This document shows, piece by piece, positions 11,880 through 25,545 of a stretch of 64,000 nucleotides of DNA (position 1 is the first letter of the stretch; each line of letters begins with the position of its first letter). The notes below the pieces were generated by a model. It saw only the letters and a list, made by a program, of their open reading frames with translations, had not been told where the DNA came from and did not search any database. The stretch lies in assembly GCA_902702965.1 (NCBI GenBank), contig CACRXP010001242.1, forward strand, positions 1 through 64,000, given 5' to 3'. The translations under genes and the position numbers were made by a program. Origin of the DNA: Spirometra erinaceieuropaei. Its lineage: Eukaryota; Platyhelminthes; Cestoda; Diphyllobothriidea; Diphyllobothriidae.

Positions 11880-12080
11880 TTTAACCAGATCCAGTCTATT
11901 TGAGTCTACTTTGCAAGCAGCGAATATGTATTTCATTCCCAGTAAACCAGTGAGACGCCATTTCATTGCAGCGAGCGCGCACAGTGGATCCACCGATCTA
12001 TGCGTAGATTGCAGATTGGAAAATTTCCAAAGTGCCTCTTTGTTGGGTCTCTTAATAGTTCGCTACCTGGTCACAAACAG
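11880..12080 (+). repeat. Dispersed repeat, related to 14690-14830
   Basis: GTCTACTTTGCAAGCAGCGA here and GTCTACGTTGCAAGCGCCGA near 14702 begin two similar stretches in the same order and orientation. Later blocks include AGCGCGCACA / AGCGCGAACG and GATTGGAAAATTTC / GACCGGAAAATTTC. The 140-codon open frame across the first copy is therefore probably not a gene. Element class is unknown. Confidence 0.4.
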
Positions 12081-12509
12081 CTGATTAGTATATATATTCG
12101 TTCTGATCAATCTTTTCAAGTTAAATCTTATTGCGTTTCGTTAACCGGCGTTTTAAAGGTTTTTTCTCGAATTTATTGATCGAGAAATTTAGGGGATCGA
12201 TGTATCACACACAATGGTCACAACAGTTGCCTTCTGTACAAATTCCTGATGAACTGAGTTCTACTTAACTGCCATCCTCCATTACATTATCTTAGAATTT
12301 ACTGAACCATTATATATGAGGCCGAAGATTGTACGTTTGGATATTCCTGGCCAGTTTGTTTAATGCACTAGGAGTAAGCCCTTTGAACAATCAGATGCAT
12401 ACCATTCGTAGCTCGGACGGAATCTGAAGGAGAAATTGGTGAGGCTTGGTTCTGCTTCACCACTTGAGTGAGGCGGTATGATTGGCTTACTAAAACAGTA
12501 CGTAAGCAT

Positions 12510-12925
12510 AACTAACTTAGCCACTCACTGGATTAAAAAGGGATAGAGAGCTGTAGCAGAGCTCAAAACACGCGCAGGGAAGCGAGTGAAGGTGGCGTGT
12601 ACACACTCAGCCCGCGACACAGCCACTTACCGGATGTAGAGGATAAGGAGGACATAAGGACAACTGGAAGGCCACTGTGAGAACCGCGTGGCAATTTGCA
12701 GTGCATGGCCACTGCCGCGGAAAAGACGGAGTACCACACCGTCGTGACAATTTCATTTACAAGTCTACTTGGCCAATCGCTGGATTGGGATCATCAAGTG
12801 AGCATAAGTAGGGCTCGAACGCGCGCAGGTAAGCGCGGGTAAACGGATACCTGGGGTAACCGAGGCGGCTGTATGAGCAATCCTCCCCGCATGACACAGT
12901 CACTCGCTGAATTAAAATAGTAAAG
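12510..12925 (+). repeat. Degenerate tandem repeat
   Basis: The motif C-C/T-A-C/A-T-C/T-G-CTGGATT recurs near 12520, 12617, 12770 and 12895, with ACGCGCAGG(G/T)AAGCG repeated near 12570 and 12820. Units are uneven (about 100-150 bases), indicating an old satellite-like array. Confidence 0.35.
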
Positions 12926-13554
12926 AAGATGCGAATGCGTGATATTTACAAAGTCAGCATACTCTCACTGCTAAATGTTCTTTTGAAAGCTAACCATATG
13001 GCACCACTCAGGTGGGACTGCAGGACCGAAAACCGCCAAGAACTTATTCGGGATTAATTTGAAGAAATTGATAAAATGTAATCACAGGGAACTCATTCAC
13101 AGGACACAGAGCAATCTGGACTTATCGTATCCTGCCACACTTATTGCATAACCTCCCCCGAACAAACCAAGCCAGATGCGCAAAGGAGAAGTAGGGCGAC
13201 TGGTGTTGGCATTTTCGCCGCAACGTTTCCCCCACGATGAAAGCTATTTCCACAACAAGCGCGACTGGCCCCGCTATTTACAGGTTGTGCTCAAGCCGAC
13301 TTATGCATGTAATCCTTCCAAACAAATAACGAGAACGTTTTGCGGCCAAAATGACTGTTCTCACAATTAACACTTGTTTGGAATAGCACAGTGTGTCCAT
13401 TCTGTTCTCGCCCCATACAAAATCACCTTCTTTCACAAAACACTTTTCTGAAATAACAACTCACGGTCGACTGCGAACGGATAAAAGCGTCGTTTCTCGT
13501 TTTTGTCACCTGACAGTTGTCTAGCAAAAACAGTTTTCTCTATCTTTACCATTT

Positions 13555-14520
13555 ACGGCGGGATGGTAGTTGGTAGCCCTGCCAGTTAGCGATCCTTTCC
13601 TGCACTTCCAGTTTAAGGCACTACGATTTCAGTAGCTGTGCTTGCGTTCTCATTATGTCTCGGAGTGCACGCGCAGAAGCCCTGTCAGGGTGACTTTCTT
13701 GTTCACTTTAACCGCCCCGAGAACGAGGCGATGCAATAATGCCTATATAGATTCAGTGCATTGCACCCCCACACGTAAAGCTTTAGTAAAGGTCGAAAGA
13801 TTTATCCTAGGCGGATTATGATTCATCATGCTTCTCATTACCATCCTAGGCGGATTGGCGCGGGTCTCCGTTTTGTCGGTTTGCCTGCGTCCTTGAGTCT
13901 TTTTACTCCAGACCTCCTGCGGAGTCCGGCGTGATCGTGTACGAAAAGGACAACCGTCGCGCAGATAGGGTGTCTACCGATTCTTCACCCACATATAGCA
14001 CACAACTACTGCCATAGTTTTATTTCGAAGTGCGGCCACAGTGGCAATGAACTATTATTTGCGGATTTTCTCTTCCGCCCAAACATATTCTTGGCATTAA
14101 AGTCTTACCCCGCTTGCGTTATGCCGTCCTGCGTGCCGCTGCTTGATTCTTGTGTTCTCATGTCCATTCTGTCGGTTTGAGCACTATCGCACATACTGCG
14201 GAATGACCTTAAGACACACTGCCTTCTTCCCATTGGTTGTTCACCTTCAGTTGCTATTTTTTCCAGTCTGGGTTAAGGCTGCATTTATTTCGCATACCGT
14301 TCTAATTAACCATGCTCATTTCCATACCCTTCTTGCATTTTTCACCTTATTTAAATTAGGCTTTCACTTTAGCCGGAGCGTCAATTCCAGGCATACACTA
14401 CCAGCGCCATTTACGCCTCCACTCATTTGCCCCACCCGTATAGCCCCTACTACCACCGGCCCCGTAAGACAGGTAGCTGGGAGTTTTCGGCACCGGGAGG
14501 GCTACCAACTACCATCTAAC
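13555..14520. repeat. Inverted dispersed repeat pair
   Basis: GATGGTAGTTGGTAGCCCT at 13562 recurs inverted as AGGGCTACCAACTACCATC near 14498. A third related block (GCAGTTGGTAGCC) is near 31218. The sequence between contains only chance frames. No family was recognised. Confidence 0.35.
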
Positions 14521-15384
14521 CCCATTTACCCTGTTCAATGCTGCTATGATTAGAAAGTTGTGCAGACTTTTTTGCCGTCCTTTCAAACGACCTAGGACTG
14601 TACGACCTGTGAACGAATCGTTTGGTCACCGAATCGTTTCATGCCTAGATTTCTTGTTATGACTATTAACAGCCAGCTGATTCGAACGTAAATAATCTAT
14701 CAGGGTCTACGTTGCAAGCGCCGAATATTTACCTGAATCTCCCCCAACATTTTCGCCAGCGCGAACGCCCTGGTGATATACCATTCTGGGTGTAGACCCC
14801 AGACCGGAAAATTTCATAACTACATGTCTCTGAGGCCCCTCAATTTGTTGCTGCTCCGGTCACCAACGACCGGATGATATTTGCATGAATTCTATTTGAA
14901 TTGTTTTACGAATTGTGCGGATAAATTTCATGTAAACCGTATAAGCGAGATGAAACTCATGGCAAATGTGACAGACTAACAGGTACTTTCAGTGTTTGGC
15001 TGCAACCTACATCGCCCACCAAGCTAACGCGTTGTTTACGTAGACTTGAGCTTATATAACCATTTGACTAATAACGCGATGATGACGAAGAGAAAAAGGA
15101 GGAGGTGGTGGATGATGGGTATTACCAGTAGAAACAAAGTTTAGAAGAAGAAGAAGAAGAGGATGCGATCGTTGGAACATGAAGTATCCTGACTTGACGT
15201 CTCGAATTCTTACTGGTGTCTGCCATTGGAGACAGTCAAAGACAAGTTTAAAAGAGGCATGTTGGAGTCGTATTTGCCATACGACCACGCGCCTATTGCA
15301 ATTAGCAAATCTCGCACTCATCGCTGGGGCTCGTACTTGATTGCGAGGATGGTTTGTTAGTCTACACCCTCATCCAAACCGAAA

Positions 15385-15565
15385 AACCTACAAAATTAAA
15401 CTTGAAGCCCTAATGCTAACCAAAACCTTGAACTCATAATTAGGACCCTAACTCTAACCCTAAATCCATAACACTTACCTTGAGTATAACTGCAAAAACC
15501 TAACTTTAACCTTAACATCCTAATGCCTACCTTAAAACTCTACCCCTAACCTAAAAACCTAACCT
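15385..15565 (+). repeat. Degenerate telomere-like tract (C-rich strand)
   Basis: Irregular CCTAAC / CCCTAA units (AACCCTAA, CTAACCTAA, CCTAACCTT) spread over about 180 bases resemble decayed TTAGGG repeats read on the C strand. TTAGGG is the flatworm telomere unit. Confidence 0.55.
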
Positions 15566-16077
15566 TACTTAGCCGCCATTATCACCGTTACAAATGTACC
15601 AACGCCGCCCAAACATACCTACTTAACTAAAACAAGCAGGCACGTTTTATTTCACGACTAATGTGGGTTGGAAAGGATATAGTTGCGTTTTACTTTTATG
15701 AATCGATATAGCTACTTTGAAAATACGAGCATTTCCATCTAGGGACCAAATCCGCAGTCCCCGGTAGGACTCCAGAGTTGTTATCACTGGCACCTGTAGG
15801 CATAAGCGACGTTACGAAGCCGGTTTCCAACAAAGAGCTCTGCTTTAAGTGCCGATCAAAGATGATAAAGGTTTATCATGCTGCGCAGGTGAGAAAATTG
15901 TGGTGTTTACGATATAAACCAGTGACCAAAAAAGATCCTGTTATCAGAGGCCAATTTTTTTCAGACACCCGCTGAACTTGATTAAAGGCACAGTTTTGAC
16001 TGCTTTATCGTGAACGGGCTTCCGATGTTGATGTTAGAATATCCCAGTTTTAACAGGTCTATGTGCCTGAAGAATGG

Positions 16078-16220
16078 CCCTGCAATGGTAGGGGGCGCTC
16101 ACCCTTCGTTCATACGAAACTCACTCGTTCCGTTATGCCTTAAGGGCTCTCTCTCGAGCCCAACCAGCAGCCGCACAGTGGCGCATGATATATAGGCAGA
16201 ATGGTATTACCGACAAAAAC
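16078..16220 (-). repeat. Dispersed repeat, copy of the 58.4 kb unit
   Basis: It shares AACCAGCAGCCGCACAG, GGCGCATGATATA and GGTATTACCGAC with both arms at 58.4-58.65 kb. On the minus strand it starts with GTCGGTAATACC. It is probably the body of a SINE family. Confidence 0.5.
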
Positions 16221-16235
16221 AAGGGAGATTTAAAT

Positions 16236-16252
16236 ATATATATATATACATA
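16236..16252. repeat. AT microsatellite
   Basis: A short perfect run of alternating A and T (ATATATATATATATA) followed by CATATACAT. Confidence 0.6.
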
Positions 16253-16675
16253 TACATTATGGAGGAATACCGATCAATGCAGGGGGAACTTGGATGCGAA
16301 CGCTCTTCATCGGCCTCAAATATGCAGGATTAGATTTTTTTGAAAGCAAGGTCCGCACAAATGGCAACAATTTTGGGGTCAGGGACTTAATTTGATCAGG
16401 AGCCGGTGCTTTTTCGGGGACTGTACGATCTCTGAAGAAGTGTTTCAGTCACCATTCAGAAGATAGCTAACAGCACAATGGGAAACACGGAAAAAAGCCC
16501 TTGTAATTTATCGAATCTATGTTGCTGTGTCTCGCAAAACTGAATATAAACTGCCGAGCATTGAAGGCAGGAAATCGCATTGCTGTCCTCAGACCTTCCG
16601 ACCTTTGAAGGGCATTAACCCAGGCCAAGTGCAGGGCTCCGTCTCACTCTTGTGGTATTCAAGGATTGTATACGT

Positions 16676-17662
16676 ACAGTAGGTGGGCTAACTCATTAAA
16701 GGTCAAGCGAAATTCCGAAATACGTCTTCGTCTCGAAGAGATTAATTGAGTAGGTTTGTGAAAATAATCAGTCTTCGGCTTAATTTAATAATAATTCAGT
16801 TAACCCAGGATTCCGGCTTTCGAACGAACTTCCTTTTGGCTGCATGCAAAAATTAAACTACGAAAAAACGGACTACTTAATTAACACGCATTTTATAACT
16901 GATTTTCGATGCCCTTAAAACTTCAATTATATTTCATGAAAAATATGCATAAAAACATTCATCTTCTTACTCTATTGGTAGAAAACTACGTCTCCTTGCA
17001 ATGTTATAATCGAAGGAGGGCTATTATTCGGTTTTTAAGAACGTTTCCAATTCCCGAATCATTTTGAACCCGCTCTGCCGTCACACTTGTATTCAGGATT
17101 TCCAAACTATAGGCCATGTATTTTCCACGTACGGAGAACCGCATATTTCTCTAAGGTAATAAAGGCGGATTGTATAGGTTTCATAAAATTAAGCAGTGGA
17201 TTTGATCCATACTGTTAACTTTACTAAAAATATTGGTAAATGAAGGAACATGACGTTTTATGAACGGCCATCTCACGGTATTATAAAGTCTCACAATAGG
17301 AAACTTTTTTAATCCGAATTATTTCCCTCTTTCGAGTATAAAATTGAAGGAAAACGTAAATGTCTACCGAACGAGCGCGAAAATTAATATTTTTATGCCT
17401 GTTTTGTATTAAATACAATTGGACTTTTAGTGGCATCGAAAATTAGGGAGAAAATGCATGCTACTTAAACAATCATTTTTTACAGAGTGTTATTTTTGCA
17501 TGCAACTGAAAGGGAGTTCTTTCGAAAGCCGGCATCCTAGGGTAACTGAATTGTTATACTGCAGACTAATTAGTTTCTCAACACTACCTAATTAATCTTT
17601 TCGAAACGAAAATGCATTTCGGAATTTTAGTTGACACTTCATGAGTTAGCCCACCTAATGTA
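16676..17662. mobile_element. Palindromic TIR element, copy 4
   Basis: Ends are TACAGTAGGTGGGCTAACTC on the left and its inverse, GAGTTAGCCCACCTAATGTA, on the right. It is about 990 bases long with inverted arms and no coding capacity. TA at both borders would fit a TA target duplication. Confidence 0.8.
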
Positions 17663-17929
17663 TGTTATGCCACGCAGCCCTGAAGTGCACTGGCAGTTCT
17701 CTGGCACCTGGCTTTCTGTCAGTGCATGTGTTTTCGCTCCCGCGGGTATACAGGCCGTGTGCATGGTTGCCCAGTGACTTGTGTCATCCCCTCCTCTCTC
17801 TGACCTTGGAAGTCTGCCAACTGACTCAAAACTTGGACTTCGCAGCCACTTCAGAATATGTGTTTGTAAGGAGCAGCCGACTGGTGGTCTGAGACTCAGG
17901 CTGCAATGGCTCCTTCATAATGCGACCTC

Positions 17930-18190
17930 TACGGCGTGAGTTCATTTGTACTGCCATCTATCTGCGCGCGCTCTCACTCTCTCACCCCAGGCTTTCTCAA
18001 CTATGTTTTGACAACGGGCCCCGGAGGAAGAGAAGGAGGGAGTGGGACGGAAGCCGCGCAAGTCTACTCTTACAATTCACGCGCAGGTCACCATGTCTGC
18101 CCTCAGTCTTCTGTCGAGGACACCGTCGGTTTCGGCGTTCGAACTATCATACGCAGTAAATACGGCAACAGAATTGGCAAGGCGGACATC
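17930..18190 (+). repeat. Dispersed repeat, related to 32880-33085
   Basis: GGAGGAAGAGAAGG, GCGCAAGTCTACTCTT, CGCAGGTCACCATGTCTGC and CTGTCGAGGACACCGTCGG here correspond in order to GGAGGAGAAGACGG, GTGCAAGTCCATCACT, GCAAGTAACCATCCCTGC and CTCGAAGTAGACATCGTCGG at 32.9-33.06 kb. Both lie next to palindromic element ends. Three overlapping frames of 79-99 codons here are likely shadows. Confidence 0.45.
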
Positions 18191-18227
18191 CATTGGCGAA
18201 TACTTTTCGGGGAAACTGGGTTATACC

Positions 18228-19212
18228 TACAGTAGGTGGACTAACTCATTAAATGTCAACCGAAATTCTGAAATGAGTTCTCGTTTCGAAAAGATTAATT
18301 AAAAAGAGTTGTATAGGTAGTCAGTCTGCAACCTAATTCTATAATATTGAAGTTACGTCGGGGATGCCGGCGTTCGAATGAACTTATTTCTGGCTGCATG
18401 CAAAAACTCAATTTTTCAAAAATGGGTACTCAAGTATCATGCTTTTTTCCCATTGATTTTCAATGCCCCTAAAAGCCCAATAATATTTCATGGTAAACAT
18501 GCATAAAAATATTCATTAATGAGTTCATTCGGTAGGTAATTACGTCTTATTCCAATTTTATACTCAAAGGATGGACGTTATTCGGTTTTAAAAAAACATT
18601 TTTAATTATGGGACTTTTAAATACCGTAAAATGGCCATTCATAAAACATCATGTCTCGGCATTTACCAGTAGAGCTTTTAAAGTTAACAATATGGTTCAA
18701 CTTCACTGTTAAATTTTACAAACCCTAAATCGCCCTTCTTTATTCCGGTAGAGAAATGTGTGGTTTTCCGTACGCGGAAAATTTACGGCTTGTAGTTTGG
18801 AAACTCCGAAACCAAGTGAAACGGTAGAGCGGGTTTAAAATTATTCGGGAATTAAAAAAGTTTTTGAAAACCGAATAATACCCTTCTTTTGAGCATAAGA
18901 TTGGAAGAAAACATAATTTTCTACCAAATGAGCGAATGGATGAATATTTTTATGCATGTTTTTTATAAAATATAATTGGACTTTTAAGGGCATCGAAAAT
19001 CAATGTGAAAATTGCATGCTACATAAGTCGTCGTTTTTTACAGAGTATACTTTTTGCATGCGGCCGAAAGGAAGTTCATTCGAAAGCCAGCATCTTGAGG
19101 TAACTGAAATATTATAGAATTGTGTTGCAGGCTGGCTAGTTTTACTACCTTACTTAATTAAACTTTCCAAAACGAAAACGCATTTCAGAATTGCGGTTGA
19201 CATTTCATGAGT
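18228..19212. mobile_element. Palindromic TIR element, copy 5, right end cut
   Basis: The left end is TACAGTAGGTGGACTAACTC. The right arm is recognisable up to GACATTTCATGAGTG and then stops, so the last 20 or so bases are missing. It starts about 565 bases after copy 4. Confidence 0.77.
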
Positions 19213-22200
19213 GTAAAAATGTTTGTCTTCTACAAAAGAATGACAATGCTTAGTGTTGTGACGGATAGCAATTATTTGCCAATCTAACGTCCTCAGGAGT
19301 GTCAACTTGGCCAAAAGTTTGATGCACATTGGGGTCTGTTGCTGAGGGGTTGCACCAATGGCAATGTGGAGGGCGAGACACCAGGTAGAAGATGCAAAAG
19401 GGGAGTTGCAACCCCAAGTACACATTTAACACGTTGCAGCGTTGAAATTGTTGAGGGGTTTTATCAGTTTAACACCTTGAGGAGAAAGACTTCATTAAAA
19501 TCTGGCAAGGTCTACATAGCGCCCCAGGTGTCGGAATGAAGCGGAAGTACGGGAAATCACCAGCGACTCAAGCAGCTGAAAGGATTTGCACGAAGCCTTA
19601 AGAGTAAGAATGAAAAAAGGCCCAAAGGACATTTAGAGGCATTAGTGAAAACCTAAACCTTGGCCAAACACTTAAAAGCGAAACCTAAGCGTTAAAGGTC
19701 TTCCGATTCACTTTAGCTTGTAAGCAGAAGGCTTTTGATACGGAAAAAAAAGGAAGGAAAAGTCGCTAAGCATTCCGTTTGAGTGCATGGGTTAAATTAA
19801 CAAAAACCAAAATGCATCCCAACAGAACGTAATGTATTGAATGAATTCGTAATTGACGCTTTAGTGATATCTTCTGCAGCAAGGGAATTTGGTTGAAGGC
19901 TTTGAAAAAACAAATTACGCAGAATATTTGTTGCGCAGGCTAGACTATAGGAAAAAAATATGGAGTAGACCTTTGTCGGGGACAGTGCAGACGTTTAGTC
20001 GTCGGCAATCAAAGCAATGACACCAGTCATTGAATGTCTTTTTGCGAATCGCTCTGAGACGGATTGCGCATGGGCTAGTTTTTGGACAGCACTGTGCCTA
20101 GCTGCATCAAGTGGTTAAATTCAACCACAGTGATAGCTAATATACGAGGGAAAATCGATGAAGAAGACTACAAATAGATAGTCAAGTAAAGAAGGCGAAC
20201 CCACGATCTCTGGGAGAGTAGGCGTATAAGTCTGAGCTTTCGGTCTCGTACAGGGGGCCATGGTCAGAGGCTGTGGGGATGCGGCATCCTATGAGCAGTT
20301 TTTGTAGGCAATCCATGAAAAGGGGGGGTTATGAGTGCAGAGGGTGGTATTCGTTGAGTCCCACGCCGTTTCACGGCGGCGTGACTGCGTGCACCCTTGG
20401 CTGGAAACTATGTCTCGCCTCTTGGCCACGGGAACGGAGAGCGTGATAGCAAGGGGTATGTCTGTTGGTAGAGTTGATGTCAGACACCCATTTCTCGTCC
20501 TGTTTAGTTGCTGGCCCGCACTACCATTCGCGTGCTCGCGAAGTTGAAATCGTGGCCTTCCTCCACGGGTGAACTAGGTAACTTAATTTAAACACTCCTA
20601 CTGATAGGAAGCAAGTACGTCAACAATGGTGACTCATAATCCCAGGCTACGAACTGCGATCTCACTCCGAAAAGTGCAATACACTGAGAAAGTTTACAAA
20701 ATTTATTGGCCTCATGTACCATAAACATTTACAGGCAAACTGCACTATTTATGTAGAACGCGCAACAGTCCGCATAGAGCATTTCTTCTAAGTATCATAA
20801 CGCGCATTAAGAGGAGCCATTTCGATTATGTTGACCGAACAGTGCCTGCGTCCTCAGACCTCCCCATTAAACTTAACGCAACTACCAAATCGTTTGGAGG
20901 GTATAATACTTTGCATAATCCATTACATCCGAAAAGAAGGAAAGAAAAAGCACACCCAAGCCTGTGAAACGAAAATCCGACACTGAATACCTAACGAACA
21001 ATGGTCCTGTAGAATCTATAGATATATGCTTAAAAAGTGCACTGACTAGACTTAAACAGTTTAGGTGAGCTCTGAGAACTGACCACAACCGTCAGAGTGA
21101 ACTAGCGAGAGAAAAGACTCTCTGTCTCTAGACATCTCGGAAGACAGGAGGCCAGAACATTTGTCCCATTCCTATATGAAAGGAATCTGAGAAGGCACTC
21201 GATACTGTGGCGGTAACCGGGCCTCGATAGCACTTGCGCCAATGTACGGAATGTCCGTGCGTCTTCTGCAAGAAAAGAACCAAAGACGGCAGAATGCGTT
21301 CATTTTCTGCAATATTCCAAAGTCAAATAGCAAGTGATCGGCCAAACAGGAGACGAGGCAGCGCATGTAATCGTGGAAAGTGTAACTGCCGGCATTGCGT
21401 ACTATGAAAAAAGATTACCTAAACCCTTGTCTAGTATCCAAACCCATCCCTCTGACCAGACCCTATCTCAATGCCTTGATAAAAATAACAAGCTTCGGGA
21501 AGGACAGTCGCGGATGAGTCATACGTGTTACCGCCCATAGGCGAGACCGGCTTTTCAGTGAGTACGAGTGAGAGGCAACACTGGCTGCTCGCAGTATAAT
21601 GCGATTGTGAAGCCACCGTTCTGCTCGAAGTACGGGAATAGTGTCTGAAAGACCTGTGCGTTCGGGTAGTTTTAGTGGCAAAATGGAGGAGTTGACGAGA
21701 TAGTTCCAGATGATCCATAACACGAAAGTTCTCAAACCACAGGTCAGGAAACACGATTTGGGTTTGACAAGCTCCACTGTTGTGAAAGTGCATAGGGAAA
21801 GCCCAGCAAGCACCTGCCACTAGACATCGCGTCAAACATGTTGTGCGTATCGGCGTCCTCCGTTGAGGGTCCAAGACTCAAGTGCGCACGTGCGCTTTTG
21901 CTCTGTCTGGGTTATGTCCGCCCGTGACCTGTCAGCGAAGGAGCGGCGTTGATTGGCTTCGAGCTCCGGCGAGGCAAGTAACAAGTCTCACGTGACCTTA
22001 GCAGCGGATCGACAGGGAGCATGAGACGGAAAAAAGAGAAGCGGAAAAAACCGACGACGATCATGGGGGTGGACTGTCGTAAACCTTCATTTTATGCGCT
22101 TGCCTCACTATCTACAACTCCACTTAAGTTTTGAAACTGAACTTGCAGCCTAATCATTCCATCGGGCAAAGTTTACTCGACATTTGTGCGGCGATTTAAT

Positions 22201-24930
22201 AGATCAACGGAACCCCCGTAAGTGCTGAACGTCAGCTTTATTTGTGCCGTCGTGAAATCGCTCTGGTTTTGATCTGGAGCCTTTACTGTGGAATTACTAT
22301 GCATGACCCCGAGGTAATATCAATTGCAACAACCAGATACGCTGAATCAACTACTAGGAAAAAAAGTCCGGAAAACGTACGCTTTTGATTATTCGTTATC
22401 AGGCCCGTACAGTACTAGAAGAGAGGGCAGAATAGCAAAAGTTAAACAGCCAAAAACGTCAGGATCGGGGAGAGGGTTGACGGCGTCGAGAGTTCACATT
22501 TTAGAGTCTCGTTCTGTCAGAGGTTTAGGGATGGGGAGGAGAAGGCGTCTGGCGATTCGGTATGTCGCTCTAAGGCGACTTGGCAAAAGGTAATAACAGG
22601 TACATGTTGAGTTTGTCTTTTCCCAGAAGAGCATTAGCGCTTGTACAAAAGCTTTACGCGAGCACAGGGCTGGGTCAATTACCCGTAAAGCAACTGCCAC
22701 AAGTATCTGCCGATGCACGAACTTGGAGTTTCTCGCCGGCACTTTATACATTACCCGGCGTCTGATAGGTGGTCGCCGTCAGTCTAGTGAGCCACAGTTG
22801 CGCTATAGATGGACTTTCTCACACCTTCCTTTATCCAGGCAGGATGGCGCTCTCGCTTCTGCTTCAATAGGCACCTAGTTGTTCGACCAATGGAACCTGC
22901 CCCACAGGAGCAAGTGAAGACGTATATGCACATTGAAAAGGCATCTGGAAAGGCAGTCGATCCTTGCCTTCAAGGCGAAAAAGCGAAGTACTTGTGAAAA
23001 CTAGTCTTATCTTAACGGCTGGGTACGTAAGTGCGATAGCATCGTTAAAGCGAACTTTTGGAAGTCTGCTCACCGGATCCCTCTGAAATAGCAGTGAGAA
23101 ATAAATACTTATTCCCAGCCGTCGACGCGTCAGATTTTGGAGGGCGTTCTTTTATATATTTGCTGATAAATTTTCCAGGAAAACCGTTTTCTCCCAGACT
23201 GATTTGTGGCATTGCGAGTTCATTCTCCAGCCTATCTGGAATGCATAGTCTCCTGGCTCGGTTTGTGAGGCAGCGGAACAAACTTCGTTTATGGCTTAGA
23301 GAGACAAAAATGTAGAAATTTGCGCACTAACCTGTCCAGGTTTTCTTGCAAATCAACTTTTACTGCGCTCACTCCAAAATTCAGGCCCAAAATTAACCCG
23401 GTTCACTCAATATACTCTCGACGTCCACTCCCAAACAGTGTTTCCCCATCCAATTAGAAGTAATTGCCTGACTGTCTTTCTAAGTTATTCATGTACAGCG
23501 ATAGCTTATAAATGCTTCTGGTCAGCCCTACCTCCCCGAATTATAAATACTTTAATGGCAAAATAATCCGATATGGACGCCCAATCGCACTTAAAGAAGT
23601 GAAAACTGGTTTTTCCTTCTCTGTCTAACTTTATACTGGCCCTTTTTGCACATGTGTTGTCAATAACATTATTCATACTATTCTTGCCTCCATTAGACAG
23701 AATGACCAGAAGCGGCACGGCCCACAACCAATCTAAATTATTTTCCTGTGTTTGATTTCCACCTGAGCTTCAGTCTTTCTGGGGACCATTCTGATGCTTC
23801 TAACATATACTTTAACGTTCGTAGTCAACGGACTACTGATTTTGGTGCTGGTAGTGTCTATTGTGTGGCTAAAATTTAATAAGATAAAGTTTAAGGGAAG
23901 CATTTAAAATCGGCATTTGAGTACTACCCTTTACAGGTATCACTAGCAGTTCTTCCCATTATAGCCTATTTTGGATGCAGCAGAATCAAGCGAAGAACGA
24001 AAGACCAGTCGTTTGGATTTCATACTCACGACAGGACTAACAGTGTAGATGAGGTATGCTGCCTAAATCTGAACAGTCGACAAAATCATATCGTAAATTT
24101 GCGGATGTATTGTCATTGTCTCGAAACTATATGCAGCAAGCAATACAGGACAAAATAAAAGGGACATTTTCCTGATCAGAGCGAAGTAATCTACCACATA
24201 CCATGATGGGTTCTTTCCGGGTAGCATCCCCAAGGATGGGGCTTTGACAATAAAGGTTGATAGATACCAGTTGTAGGCAGTGGACATCAATAACTATTCA
24301 CAGGGCTTAAAACAGGAATTAATAAGAAGCGAGAGGGGTGGAAGGAATTTTGCTTGAATTATAAAATGCTGACACTTATGGGACGAAAACTGCAGACAGT
24401 TTTCGAACGATGGCAGTAATTCGATAGGGACTTGTTTTGACTAAGTGTAGAAAATCACAAATCGCCATACAGTACTGGGCGAAAAATATGCACAGAAAGA
24501 ATTGGATCGCCCAACAGTCACGAGAGCATTGTTCTGCGCTTTAACTGGGAATGTATAGATTTCAATATCATCTCTAAAAAGTTTTCGTTTGTCCAACTTC
24601 GTCGAAAAACGGAGCATTTACTGCGTGTTTATTTATTTTGCCTGTCCCTTGTCTTCTTCCTAATGCTACTTTTTATCAGATTTTTCGCTTTCTTCTCCCG
24701 TTAGCTTTAGTCCCACGTCCAGCCTGACTTGTCGGGCATCTATCGAAAGTTAGCAGTTACAAACGCCATAATAAAGCTATAAAAATAAACTAATTAGGAG
24801 CCCAACCAGATCCCTGAATCACTTTACATAATAGGGGCTGTTCTCATTATGCTGATTGAAACACTTAAGTGGCAGCCTGAGCTTCATCCCCCTATCTTAT
24901 CTTTCACCATCTCCTTGCGCAGTTTGTATA
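19213..24930. other. Stretch without convincing gene
   Basis: Overlapping frames on the minus strand at 21431-21874 and several of 60-90 codons were inspected and not recognised. An 87-nt phase 1-1 minus-strand segment at 23532-23618 (KTSFHFFKCDWASI) loosely resembles exon B but is too short. Nothing else is supportable. Confidence 0.35.
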
Positions 24931-25089
24931 ATGCTACAGTGAGTGACCGATCTCAAGAAATTTGGACTAAAATCCTGAAATGCGTTTCCGATTAGGAAAG
25001 ATTATTTAGGTGGGGTTGTAGTAGTGATTATCATGCGGCATAAACCTATAATATTTCGCCACCGTCATGATGTCAGTTATACAGTTTTC

Positions 25090-25545
25090 AGTTATTTGGT
25101 AAGGATGATAGGCAAAGCCTTTGAAAACCCTATTGATTACATGTCAGCTCGTTAGAAATAAATGTAAACGAACAAAAAATATTCACTATTAAAACGGTAC
25201 TTGGTTCATTTGAGTAGCATTGTCTCAGAGAGAATATTTGTCTGGACCAGGGGTATTAATTCAGATTCAGACTGTCGAGGGAAATCAGGGGACACAAATA
25301 ATCATCCAAGCGTTTCTTGAAGAGTTGCAGGGACGTAGCCTCCACGACTGACTGCGGGAGATCGTCCCATTTCTCCACTACCCTCTGCGTGAAAAATTCA
25401 GAACGAAGATTCAGCCTGGACATTGTTGTCCGTAGCTTCATCGAGTGACCACGAAGATTGGGTGAAAGGTTATTGAATGAATTTTTTCGACTTCTTGCAT
25501 GGACCGCACTCGGTAAAAATGGCTGCTTAGGTTGCATGCACTCGT
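25090..25545 (-). mobile_element. CR1-like retrotransposon, 3' terminal fragment
   Basis: The minus frame 25256-25537 encodes NLRGHSMKLRTTMSRLNLR, then FFTQRVVEKWDDLPQSVVEA and FKKRLDDYL, the typical C-terminal tail of CR1-type RT proteins. It is intact over 93 codons and ends at a stop. It is 5'-truncated and inserted in the left half of the palindromic element at 24935-26582. Its exact borders are approximate. Confidence 0.78.

Larger units (their letters stand above)
11490..16075. other. Repeat-rich stretch without recognised gene
   Basis: It holds the dispersed repeats at 11.9, 13.6 and 14.7 kb, the tandem array at 12.5 kb, an AGAAGA run near 15144 and the telomere-like tract. Open frames of up to 140 codons have no domain, splice or paralogue support. 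Confidence 0.4.

Noticed and set aside
11662..12084. 140-codon plus-strand frame
   Set aside because: Its second half matches a dispersed repeat at 14.7 kb in which the frame is not kept.
21431..21874. 147-codon minus-strand frame and an overlapping 116-codon frame
   Set aside because: Two frames are open at once, composition is low-complexity-like, and there is no motif or splice context.
23081..23160. TATATAAAAG with a nearby acceptor and GTGAGC donor on the minus strand
   Set aside because: No ATG or family resemblance; the implied exon would be 9 nt.
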